Shown here in pieces: positions 46,014-57,900 of a stretch of DNA of 64,000 nucleotides. Position 1 is the first letter of the stretch. Each line of letters opens with the position of its first letter. The translations under genes were made by a program, and so were the position numbers. This DNA is from Synanceia verrucosa (Eukaryota; Chordata; Actinopteri; Perciformes; Synanceiidae): NCBI GenBank assembly GCA_029721515.1, contig CM056567.1, forward strand, positions 6,647,507 through 6,711,506. Direction: 5' to 3'. The notes beneath the pieces are model-generated. The model was given only the letters and a program-made list of their open reading frames with translations, had not been told where the DNA came from and ran no database searches.

Positions 46014-46074
46014 CTTTTATAGTTGAGTGAAGTGTTTCCCAGGGGAACTTTGGGGGCGGGGATGCAATGACTCA
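46014..46074 (-). promoter_or_regulatory. tfpi2: tfpi2 core promoter
   Basis: On the minus strand a TATA box CTATAAAAG (46022-46014) stands about 65 bases before the ATG. Further upstream are a GC box (GGGGGCGGGG on the plus strand, 46052-46061) and an AP-1 consensus TGACTCA (46068-46074). Mammalian TFPI2 is known to respond to Sp1 and AP-1-type inputs; binding here is inferred. Confidence 0.6.
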
Positions 46075-46448
46075 TTTTCATAGCTAGAAGAGAAAGGTGA
46101 TGAATTCATTACTTACATCAGAGGGGCTCGTTTTTACGTTGAAGTGCGTAGAGGATTGTTAATAGTGACTCAGGGCATTTTAGACCCAACTGAAATGAAT
46201 TCCTCTGCTTTCATTGGTCACCATAGGGAAGAAGATGAGGATGGGGAGGAGGATGATGGTGATGATGATGATGTAGGCCACAGATCAAGCTCCAGTAACC
46301 CCACAGCATCTTTGTCATTTTTCCACAGGATTGCCTCCAAACCAAAGTATTGTGTCGTCTCAGAGTCAGACACTCTTGTGAAACATTAAAATACTGTCTG
46401 AACAGTCCTGCCAAGTTCCTATCACACACACTCGTCTGACAGGATTTC

Positions 46449-46451
46449 TCC

Positions 46452-46498
<47 letters not shown>
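46449..46498. repeat. CT/CA compound microsatellite
   Basis: About ten CT units pass directly into about fourteen CA units, in the spacer between the divergent tfpi2 and gngt1 genes. Confidence 0.9.
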
Positions 46499-46500
<2 letters not shown>

Positions 46501-47064
46501 TCACTCAAAGCCTCAAAGCACTGTCGCCTAGACTTGTCATCTGTTATTCTGCTTAATAATTGCAGCCGCCTCCTAAATACTTTTAAGGAAATGGTAATGT
46601 CACGCACCACTGAGCAATCAAGAGCTCCCCATTCTTCAAAGTTGAAGGTAACATTTAAAAAATGCACAATAAAATGTAGCTTTCTTTGGTTCCTCTGCAT
46701 AATTGCACCTGACTGGTTTGTCCATTGTTAAGTACGCTGTTGGAAAACTGCCTTGCAGTCATGTTCTGAACAGCGATGTGTCTCCACCTTGACAGGTGGA
46801 GGCTAAATACAGATTAGCCGTCTTATCAAGTGACCTTTTTTTTAAGTGACCTGATGCAGGAAGCACCACCTCTTAACTTGACCCATTTTTTGAGGATGAG
46901 AAAAAAGCAATGTTAAAACAGCTCAAATCCAAATTTCATCTGCAAAATACTGTCAACAGCATCTTGTTTTACATATTAGTCAAAAGAAACCCAGGCAGAC
47001 ACCTGTGTGATTCACCGTCCTATTTCATACTTCAGACACTGGCTTGATCATACGGGTCTTGTTT

Positions 47065-47109
47065 TAATCAGATTAACAGATTAGGATTGTTTATGCAGAT
47101 TGCTTTATA
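47065..47109 (+). promoter_or_regulatory. gngt1: gngt1 core promoter with clustered homeobox-type sites
   Basis: TAATCA, GATTAA, GATTAG and AGGATT stand within 47065-47088, followed by TTTATAA at about 47103-47109. TAATC/GATTA cores are the CRX/OTX-type elements of photoreceptor promoters, and TATA is about 30 bases before the presumed 5' leader exon. Spacing and identity fit a rod-specific gene; binding is inferred. Confidence 0.5.
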
Positions 47110-47129
47110 ACCCAGCTTGACGCAGGGGA

Positions 47130-47173
47130 GAGGGATTCTTCAGCTGGATTTTGGGAGTGAAGGAGTGCTCCCT
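47130..47173 (+). other. gngt1: gngt1 non-coding 5' exon
   Basis: Sequence downstream of the TATA box ends CTCCCT at a strong donor GTAAGTTT (47174 on). The coding exon begins after a TTTGACAG acceptor three bases before its ATG, so a leader exon is needed, and this fits. The left boundary is approximate. Confidence 0.55.
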
Positions 47174-47313
47174 GTAAGTTTCTGTAAGTACATTTCTATT
47201 CTTATCTTTGTTTTGTGCATCGTGAGTTTGCATCTTTGGAGATCTTTTATCCATCTGTTATATGGCAGTGAAGATTTTACAAGAAATGCTACTTTTTTTC
47301 CGTTTGACAGAAA

Positions 47314-47697
47314 ATGCCGGTCATAAATGTAGATGACCTGACGGACAAGGACAAGGCTGTGATGGAAGTAAACCAACTTAAAATTGAAGTGAAACTTGAG
47401 AGGTGGTTGGTGAGTGTTTTTGCATTGAGGTGATGACTATGTCACTGTCTTTATATAAAAGAATAAATTATTTTTAACTGTCAGCCAAAGAGTAATTCTA
47501 CTTTGAGCTGTATTTAAAACTAAAAATCCATTTCTGGATAAGACTGTCAACACCTTTGTCTGATCACTTAGACATCTAAATGCTGTGAGGAAATAAAGGA
47601 CTACATTCAAGCTGGAGTGGAGGAGGACACCCTCGTCAAAGGCATTTCAGAGGAGAAGAACCCCTTCAAGGAGAAAGGTGGCTGTGTCATCTGCTAG
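47314..47697 (+). CDS. gngt1: rod transducin gamma subunit (two coding exons, complete)
   Basis: gngt1 encodes the G-protein gamma subunit of transducin, which with the beta subunit anchors the rod phototransduction G protein to disc membranes. Exons are 47314-47409 and 47572-47697 (donor GTGAGT, acceptor CACTTAG, phase 0), giving 73 residues against 74 in mammals. The N-terminus is MPVINVDDLTDKDKAVMEVN, the helix continues QLKIEVKLERWL, then TSKCCEEIKDYI and LVKGISEEKNPFKEKGG, ending with the CaaX box CVIC. Mammalian GNGT1 ends CVIS (from memory), so the last residue differs but the farnesylated Cys is in place. It is divergently arranged with tfpi2. Poly(A) signals follow about 100 bases after the stop. 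Confidence 0.95.
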
Positions 47698-47797
47698 ACT
47701 GGACCCAAGGAGCTTTTCATAGCTCAGATTAGCACCCTGGGATATTCTCCCTCCCCTCATAAAATGGATTTGCAGACTGAGAAGACCAGAGGGATAT

Positions 47798-47807
47798 AAT
47801 AAATAAA
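47798..47807 (+). terminator. gngt1: gngt1 poly(A) signals
   Basis: Two overlapping AATAAA hexamers occur in ATAATAAATAAAC, about 100 bases after the TAG at 47695-47697. Confidence 0.6.
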
Positions 47808-48642
47808 CAACAAATGATAAAACTTCATGAGTTCCCTTGTAAACAATTCCTTGTCTTCTGGCCAGATTTGTAGCCTTATAATCTTACTCTATGAAAAGAT
47901 GCAATTAATAAGTGTTGTATTCAGCCAGGGTTATATGAAATGCTTCTAACTCATGTGGTGTATATAGTCTGATCAAATGGGCCCATGTGTTGTTTCATAC
48001 ACAGAAGCAACTGTCATTAAATGTGCTTGTTTATAACTCAGCTTGTCTCCATCATTCAGTGTGGGAAGGTTTCCAGCAAAAAACAAATACAGCTTCATAA
48101 CTGAGTTTGCATATATTTCAAGTTCATAGTGTGGCAAATTTAGCTGTTTTCTGCTATTTTCTGAATATTTTTACATTTTGTTAGCCTGGGATAGAAGAAA
48201 ATGTATATTATATTTTCTTATAAATAGGAAAAAACATCCTTATGGTCCCGTAAAATAATTCATGTCTATTTTTGATATTAATATCATACATAGTCATTTG
48301 TCACCAAAGAGGGATTTCCCTTTTCAATTTGACTGCATGATTCATGCAGTGATCCATTCAGTTTTTCTTAGAAGCCTGAAGGGGCAAAAATGTCCTGCAT
48401 TTCACAATAAAATAGCAAAAATTAAAGAAAATAAAGCATTATTTTGGGTAAAGGAAGTATGTTTTGACCTCTTGTTGTTGGGAACCAATGCATTAATAGT
48501 TGTGATACTTTAAGTATTGAATGCTTCTTAAAAAAAATACTGGATTACATATTTTTTTTTTTATTTGTTTAGTTGTATTTCCCCAAATGAAGAAGAAGAT
48601 TTCATACATTTCTAAATTTCCCACTCAGGTAAATATTTCATC

Positions 48643-48680
48643 CCGGAAGAAACAGAAAGTTTAACAGTTGCGCATGCGCA
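48643..48680 (+). promoter_or_regulatory. TATA-less promoter with ETS and NRF-1 sites before the acyl-CoA dehydrogenase gene
   Basis: CCGGAAG (48643-48649) is an ETS/GABP core. TGCGCATGCGCA (48669-48680) is a perfect palindromic NRF-1 site, 20 bases before the ATG. No TATA box is seen. These two factors are known drivers of nuclear genes for mitochondrial proteins, which fits the product. Confidence 0.65.
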
Positions 48681-48699
48681 GGGAGAGCAGTCGTTAGTA

Positions 48700-48903
48700 A
48701 TGATGGCGCTACGCAGAGGGGCATCTCGTCTCAACCTGTTAGCTAACACCAGCACTTTCTTCAACTCCTCCTCCGTTATTGGCGTCCGGTCGTTGTCAGA
48801 CAATGTGTCATCGAAACCCGCAACGTCCAGTGTCTCAGAGACCGCTGGTGACCATTTAATCTACACACAAGAGCACTTTGCATTAAAGGAGTCGCTCAGA
48901 AAG
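48700..48903 (+). CDS. acyl-CoA dehydrogenase-like exon 1: mitochondrial leader and first helix
   Basis: The exon encodes 68 residues, from MMALRRGAS to LIYTQEHFALKESLRK, ending in phase 0 at a GTAACA donor. The leader is rich in Arg, Ser and Thr. An NRF-1 site lies directly upstream. Confidence 0.88.
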
Positions 48904-51900
48904 GTAACATGCTAACGCCTTTTTAGCAAGTGTTACCACGACAACAAGACTACATTTAGCATTGATTAGCAGGTGACAGTTGGGTGTGTTAATGTTCATA
49001 TGTGATGCTAGAAAGCCAGCAGTGTTATTTATCTTAATGTAAATGTAAGAAGCAGCGGAGGAGCAGAATAATAAAAGTGGGTGAAAGGTCACAACATGTT
49101 AGCTTGTTACATACACAGTGTTTGTCCTCTGCTCTGTTACACAAATAAGACATCACCAAGTAAACATTGTTTTTACGTTGCTCCTACTGTTGTAAAACTC
49201 TGTTAATGGATCTTAAATTACTGCATAATCCTACAGCAGTGGTGAATAAGGACATGAAGGCATACACTGAAGCTACACTTGTTTATCAAACACAAACTGG
49301 TGTGTTTTCATGACCTATCATACTTTTCTGAGACTTAAGCTATACATTTGTTGTCAGTGTGACATATGCTATTTATATAATGCCAAAAATCTGACTCACA
49401 ATCAGCTTTGTAGGTCAGGTTTGTGTTCTTGTTTTAGTCTCTTAAAACAACATAAAACACTAAAGCAACAGACAGCAGCACACAAGGTAAAGAAATGATA
49501 AAATAAGAGATACATAAACAAACTAACAGCAGTTTGTTAAGTGCAATATAGTCCAAGAGAGTGTGGTGAGTGCAAATGAAGCATGAGACTATTATATGGA
49601 TATCTTAATGGGAATGACAGTGTGCATGTACAGTATATAAAACAGTATGGTAAATGGATTACTGATGCCAAGGTGTTTTGGATGCACACAACATGTGATT
49701 ATTAAATAAATATACAGTAGCTGTGGTCAGGATTGTGTTTTAAATTCTATTCACTATTGACTTATTAATACAAATCAATACTGAAATACATTTGGGAGCT
49801 GATTTCAGTTAATATCCAATGTTGTGGATTACAATGTATGCTTTGTTAATACCTGACTTCTGAAGAAAACATGGAGGGTGTGTTATAACCCTGTCGACTT
49901 CCCCGCACTCTTAAATTTACAGTCTTCTTCATATTTATTTAACAGTTGTTCCCTTTTCCTTTGCTAATTGGTGGCTGTTTGGATAAGAGCTAGATAAACA
50001 CTGATGGTGGCTGGCTGTGGTTTTCAGAGGGAATGAACCCAAAGCAGATGTAATGTTCGTTTGTATCAAATAACTATTTGACAGTGAATCATACTTAACA
50101 TCTCTCTTATCTAGAAGCCAATATCTGGCACATTTGAAAAGTGGTTTTCTTTCTCTGGCCTGTGAGTTTGGATGATTAACAAAAAAAACAGATTGTGTAA
50201 TATGGGGAACCATTGAAAGTGATTCTCACTTACTACATTATATTATGACGTACATTTTTCCATGAAATTGCTCAATAAAATTTTCATATATCCTGCTATG
50301 AATGAGGTAAAATAAGTTTGCTAATATTGACTCAAAAACCTGTAAGAAATATTACGTATTTATCCTGAATTGCTGTAATATTTTGTCAGTTGCCATGCCA
50401 AACATTTGCTTGAGCAATTTTTGCTAAAGTTGTTCTCCTTTCTTCTTCCCAGCTTCTTCCACTTAAAATCAATCTGCCTCACCTTTTACCGCTAGTAATG
50501 TCTAACATGCGGAGCATTTAGATAGATAAAGATAAGCCGCAAATGATGTTAGTAAAAATTCAAAGCAAGCATAATAATCAGTGTGACTCATTTAGGATAC
50601 ATCTAGACTAGACATTGGAGATCCAGGCTGCAAAAATAACCACAAGTGCCTAATTTAAGGCAGGGAGCGACAATGTTGCGGGAAGCTTGTTGTATGACTA
50701 AACCTTTAAAAGGATGCAAGGAGGTCGAAAATAAATGCGCGCTGGGAATAATGGGAAGTACGAAATTGTGAAAAGGAAATGCAGAACAATAAGTTGGCAG
50801 TGCAGGAAAGGGAACTTGAGGCAGCAAGGATTCAATTGAAGGCTAATGTGTGTTTATAGTCTGTATACAAATGGGGTTATAGGAAATCCTTTAGTGACTG
50901 TCCGAGGTCAGACAGTCATAGTGCCAGTGTTTCCACGACCAGCTTTTTGTTTGTGGTTGAGGAGGATGCAGGGCTGCTGTCAGTAGTGTGGTGCTCATTT
51001 ATAGCTGAGACAAACAACTTCCCATACTAAGAAATTAGTCAGCCTTCCAGTCTCCCACACATAGAAACCACCGAACCATTAATGAGGACAAGGAGTCAAA
51101 AACGGTTTCCTCGACACTTCTAGGAAGCGACTCCTCTCCTGAAGCCTCCCGTGGTTTCAGACTGGGATTCCCTCCTCCCACACCACAGAGCCGCTGAAGG
51201 CGGAGCAGCACTCTTTACTTTCTTTATGTTACATGCTACCAGTAACAAATCACCTTTGCGTAGTTACAGCCTGTGAAATTAGGCAATGTTTGACAAATAA
51301 ATAGAGTTTTTTTTTATTGATTTATTAAGATAAGATAACATAACATAACCTTTTTTCCACCAACAGGGACATTTACATTGTCATGGTTGCAAGTGCATAG
51401 TGCAGCAATATAATAAGGGCCTATATGAAAAATCAGTGACATAAGTAAACAAGCAGACTAAAAATTATGTGCAAGACTGGTAATTATACATAGACTGGAT
51501 GCAAAACTAAATGAAGAAAGATGGATCAACTGATGGAATAAAGATATAAAATATTCTAATAACAATTACATATTATTGGCAATAAAAGGTGAGCAGTTTG
51601 TATCTATGATCTTATATTTTGCTATATAGATCGTTTTACCTGGACTCTGGCTGCTGATAGATTGATCAGTATTGTTTATCGGTTATTTCTGTTCATTCTA
51701 ACTCCTTGATCACTAAGACACTGACTATTGCTTATGTTGGTCTTGAACCAGACTTCTCAGTCATCTTTGGTCTTGACTTAAGACTGGTTTTACCTCAGAC
51801 TCAAATGGATCATATCTTGGACTTGATTACAGCCCTGGTTTGTGTTGGAAACCCTTGGTAATAGAAAATAAAACTTGAATTCACAGAGAGCATCTGTCAT

Positions 51901-54900
51901 TCTAAGTTTCTAGTTTTATTGCAATAAATAAGTTTGACATTTGCAAATGTCCTTGAACACACCATGTTTTGTCTGTAGATTCATGACCTCGACTCTTAAA
52001 TGTCTCTTTCTGTTTGTCTAGAAGATTAGTTGAAGGCTGAACTTCATGACTTTGCTCCTAAAAGCACCGGCTGTGAATCTGAAGGTGAATTCCTGGCAGG
52101 CCGCAAGAAAAAAAGCTCTTGGCAAGAAATGCCCCATACAAGACAGTATGACATCATCAGAGTGAATGAGGTTTTAAACAATACAATATTGATTAATATC
52201 CTGATATAGAATACCTGAGAATAACAGTTGGTCATCTGGTAAATTAATGACCTGAAATACCTGTAAGATTATGAACAATTAATCCAGAAGTTGTCAGCCC
52301 TGCTGAAAATTTGAAATATAATACAACCATAAATATCAACTCAAGACTTTAAAGGGACGGTACAGTAAAATCTGACACATTTCTAACATCTCATAGTAGG
52401 CTATGTGTCGTCATATTTCCTTAACATAATTGCTAAAATTCCTCGATAATATGATGATAATGGAGTAATCGTTTGAGTCAAAGTATATTTAATATACTAT
52501 ATTGAATATATATTGTGTACATGGGAAAAAATGTGTATTTCACCTGTGTTGCTTATTATTATTTGTAGGATGCACATTTCCGGTAATTGGCACACAGGTT
52601 TACATTGTATTTTTTTTGTTTTTTGAAAAAGAGGGCTATACTATATCACCTGTTTTAGTTTAGCTGGTTAGCCAAACTTATTGCGTGTAATTCTTTATAT
52701 TTAATAAACAGCATAAAGCCATCTGCAAATAGTAGATTTCTTTAAATAAGTCGTAGTTTGAGGTTAAGGCTTTGTTATTGCTACATACAGTATATTTTAT
52801 ATATACATATATATTTATAAAAGTAAACCCATGCCAACACAACATTTAGGGTTGGAAAGAACTGCACAGTTTTTATGGAGGGTGCCAACCAGAGGAAGAC
52901 CTGTTCTTAACCCTGTCCTACAACTTGACAGCACGGTGATGTGGAATTGTCCTGGTGTGCAACACAAAAAGTCCACAATAGAGATGCAGGATTACTCCCT
53001 GATGACCTTTATGTTTCCCTTTCCAGCAGCATACTCATCCCTCCCTTTCCCTCCTCAGGATTTGAACTTTGCACATGGATGAGTTTATTGCAGGTTAAAG
53101 GGGACCAGTTTCACCGCCTGGTCTTGTGTTTGACATAATGTTTTAGGTTTTCTGGCCTGATTCAGGCCCAGGCATTTGCCCCACAAATCTGTTAGTAGTG
53201 CCTGTTTTCTGTTTTGAGCAGTAAAACATGATGATCCGTGTTTTCTGTCTCCTCTTCAGATGTTCCTCAGCCGGTGTGTTTTTCTTGGCTGATCCAGTGG
53301 TTGGCTGCTTTGGGTTTGTGTGTTTTGGATTGACAAAATGAGTATACATCACTTTCTGCAATCCTGGAAAAAAACTGTCAGTTCTTAGTTTTTTTAACCT
53401 CAAAATGTAAAAACGCAACCCTAGTCTTCATTGCTGGTTGTGCTTTCACTGAATTAGATCGACACAAAATAATTACTAGATATCCTTTATTATTTTTTTT
53501 AACACTATTGGCTCGTTTAACTTATCTTGTTGGCTGGTTTGTTAGATATGTCTTTTGTTTTAATCATTACTTTTCATTGGCTTCACCCACCATTGCCCGT
53601 TCTGCTGAAACCATGGCCCATTGAAGATGTTGCATTAAATTGAATAATAGTGAAGCTGTTTGGCTAACAAGGTCAAATCCATTTGTTGGAGGACATTTTA
53701 ATTTTAATAAAAAAAATCATCAAGAAGCAGACAAGTAAAGCCACAGCTCATATAGTTTTATTTAATATCTTTACTTGTTCTTTTATTTGATTTTAATGGC
53801 AGGGTCATCACTTATTGACATTATTTAGCAGAAATCCTTTGTGCTTAAACTTCCTGTTGACAAAAGTCTGCTGTGTGGGATATAATTGTTAAAAGAATTG
53901 GCAGCAAAATACCACTTTAAAGATCTGCAGCCTATTCTCTGCGAGTTCCTGCAAAAATAGACCCGTATGAGCGTCTCAATAGGATCATAAGTGCTTCTCC
54001 AGCTGTGGACCACTTCCAGGTGCTCGAGATGAGTCACAGCATCAAGGTTCACTCACTCCAGGTTGCAACCCACTCCTCACTGTAGACCATGAATCACAAA
54101 ACCAGACACAAGAGAGAAACTATTATAAAGCACAATGCTGCTTGAATTAGGCGTCGAGAGACAACAACAAAGCCTGTTCTCACTGTTAGAGAATATTATG
54201 TAAAATTCTGCGACATGATTACCATTTGTTCCTCCCTTATGAATTCATTTACTTCAGAGTATGAATGAGCACACAGCCAGTAAGTGTGGAAATATGTGAA
54301 CTTACAACATTCACCTCCTTTTTAGTGAAAATTACTTGTTAAGCACAACTGCACAGTTGCTTTTCTGTTTGGGTTCAATCTTAAATAAAAATCCATTCGT
54401 CATACTCAGGCAGTTGTACATCCCAGGCTTTGTGGTTGAATAGATGGAGCGACTACTGCTCACCCAGAAGGAATGACAATAGTATGGGTTTCAGTATCCA
54501 AGCTTTATTTTTGCATGCTGTTCTCAATAATACTTTGGAGGTTTTTCTACCCGTCCAAGAATAAAATGGTGGAGGAAACACAGTCATTAAAATATTGGCT
54601 TTCGAATGGCTGAATGTGAAGTCCTTGAATACCAGCAGCACACACTGTTGGCTCCCCACAGCTCCAGTATGGAAGTGTTAGTGTCGTTCCTTGAAAACCA
54701 TTTTGCGTTTCCAATATTGTCACTATATTCTGTTACTTTGGCTTTTTAGCACCATTTTTCTGCTCCCAAATAACTGATTGGGATTGAGACCAAACCCCTG
54801 CCATTGTTTTATGAACTACAGCTTGCTATATTTTATGTCACTAGCCAAACCGTGGTTATCAGTAGGGGGCTGATAACGTGCTTACAGGGAAACAGCATGC

Positions 54901-57900
54901 CATGCATACTGTCACTGTATTGTCATCATAATAGATTCACCATGTGTTACATTTTTTTTCTGGCCTGCTCTCTATTCATTGATGTATAATACCTTATCTC
55001 GCCGTATGCTAGAGATAGATTACATAGACTTAAGAAGAGATGTGCACTGCACAGCAGGAACTGCATGTATGTATTACAGTCATTGCGTGTGTTCACACAT
55101 AATGCATAGCTTCTTGGTGTTATTATGAGACAGGAAATAGAAAAGCAGGCCTGTCATTTGCTGTTTGGCTCCCCGGGCGCTTTACAGCAGCTCACTGCCC
55201 CTAAATACAGACAGATTAAATGCATGTTTGTCCCTGTATGTACAATAGAACATGAATCTAGTACAGTTTGAAGAAATCTGTGCATCTTCGCACAGCAGCA
55301 TTTGCGCAGTGTTGATAATTATGATTTAATGCTTAGTATTAGAAGTACAGTTAATAAAATCATATTTCTCCCGTTGTGTTTGTCCTCCAGATCATTGATC
55401 AGGAGATCAACCCCTATGTGGATCAGTGGGAAGCAGAAAGGATATTTCCAGCCCACAAAATCTTCAAGATCTTAGGAAATGCCGGCTTTCTAGGAGTCAA
55501 CAAACCAGTTGGTAAGAGTGTTAGATTATCTGTCCCTTTGAGTGGATTGTACTCAAAAACCAGCAAATGTTTCCTAAAGACACATTTGAGTGAGTAGGTA
55601 GGTCGGTGTTTAACCAAGATTAATGAGTACTCATTCTGAAATGCCATAGAAATGAAATTTCTTGTTTGTTTGGCCATTTGTCTCATTGCCAGGTCTATAC
55701 TTGTCTAACAGTGCTTGCTGGATATGTTTCAGCCTCTGACCCTGGAAAGGAATTTAGGATTGTGTAAAAGAAATATGAAAATATGAAACTTGAATTAATC
55801 TAGTGGTTAGTGTGATGTCTGGAACAGAACAATTAAGGAAAAAAACTGTTTGATTTAGGAACTCAGAAGCCTTTTTACTTCTGCTGTGAAAGGAACTAAG
55901 GAGATAATGAGCCAGCTGGGAAATGTTAATAACCGTCATATCAAGGTGCTAAACTGTGCAGCATTCATGTTCTTGGGAAAAAAAAAGCTATTTTACCTGA
56001 TAGTGTCCTACTGACACCAGATTACTTCAAGTCAAGAGCATAAATTGTAAAAAAAAATAACCAAAGATGTTTGGCTTGTGTCTGCAGAATGTATTTATCC
56101 ATGACATAAAATGGAGCTGAAGTGTTTTCAGGGCATTTTTCAGCACAGACTTTAGAAAAATGATGACTGAATAATCACCTGCGCCCCAGTCTACATGATA
56201 TATGTTTTTGGGACGTGCTGTTTCTGTTGGCATCACAAAAACTCCCATGATAAATCTGTACCATATCTGTGGGTTTAAAAGGCTTTGCCTTTGAGGATAG
56301 CATGAATGAGGAGTCACTCAGAATCCTAATTTAATTTGGTGGTTAGAATTTGCCTGAGAAGGGATGTGTGGATCAAAATTGCAGCTGTATTCCCTTTCCA
56401 TTCGTTTTTTCTGTTTGACAGCCATACATTAAAGTTGGTCGAGTTCAGAAATGTTCCCACTTTGATGGTATGTGTCGGTGTCACAGCAACATCCCACAAC
56501 AGCTGTCTGCTCCTCTGTATCCTATTTCCAGATGTGTACCCAGCTGTGTCACCACTGGGGTGCAAGGAGGGGTGCAGGACCACGAAATAGTTGTGGTAAT
56601 TCATCCTGAACACATAAGAAACGACTTTTGGGAAGTGTTTGACAACAGCAGAGATAAAGTTTCACCACATTCTGTTATTCCCACAGTAATCGATACGTTT
56701 CTCTCAATTAATTTGCCAGTTCTCGTATTTGTCTTCATCTCGCAGTGATGATATTGCTGTGGTAAAAACGTCTGTCACAGCTGTTCTGACATTTGATGCT
56801 GAAAAGTGCAAATCTGTGAACAATGATGTGGAATACAGAGCTCTGCGAAGATGGTTGCACCACAGGTCTGTAGGCCAAAGAAGAGGGAGGGCGAGGGAAT
56901 TAAAATGTGCTGAGTACACAAGTCTTACGCATTAGTTAGCAAGATTAGAGAGGAGGAGGAGGAGGAGAGGCCTGGAGGAAGACTGTGTGAAGGCGCTCTG
57001 TATTATCAGGTGGTAGATTACCTGGGCTAAGTATATAGAAACAACTGTTCTGGTTGACACCTTTCAGGATGCAATTGGAATCAGGCGTCTTATGATAATT
57101 CTTGCTATGTTTGGCTTAATATTTGCAGGAATATTAGGAATAACTAACAAAGTGTACAACTAGATGCTGGAGGGCTGACTAATGAAGAAGACTGAAAGTC
57201 CTCTGTCTTAATTGTTTTAGAGGCTCGGATTACAGGAATGGGAGTGGGGATTTCTGTCCAAAGGAGAAATGATTCATCAGGTGGAATGAGAGAAGAACTC
57301 AAACACAGTACAACACAGTCTCGTACAAAAGGGTAACAAAACACCTGATCTCATACGGTGAGATTTCACAGTCTAGATCACAATATAAATAACCTTAATT
57401 CAAGAATTAAGTGGTACTGTAGTGATGTTCACCATCTACCTACTATTCTATATACAAATGCAGTCAACTCGCCTTAGGGTTAGAGTCGGAAAAAATTCTG
57501 AAATGTTTACGGAAACTAATAATGCTCCAAGTTTGGGTTTTATTTGAACTAATTAACTAGTAAACATCTAAATGTGCTAAGTGTAAATGCATGAAACAGA
57601 AGAGCCTCAGCCGTGGATTAAGGGATAAGAAGCCAACCCTTAACTACAGCATCTCTGGTTTGAATCTGGCAGAGGACCTGTTGTGTGTCACTCCACATAT
57701 CTGCTTGATTTCCTGTCATCTCTAGCTAATAAAAACATAACATGTAAAGAAAGAAAGACGTCAGCCTAAATTGTTTATTTAAAAAATGGCCTAATTTTCA
57801 TTCTTGTTTCAAAACATTTAATTACTTATTGCTCCTCATCAGTGACTCAAAATCCTAAAAAACAAAGCACTGGTGGACTGAATAGAATTCTGCTTTAAAA

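Noticed and set aside
46144..46389. 81-codon frame with an Asp/Glu run
   Set aside because: The acidic run is encoded by a GATGATGATG simple repeat in the tfpi2-gngt1 spacer; no other support for a gene.
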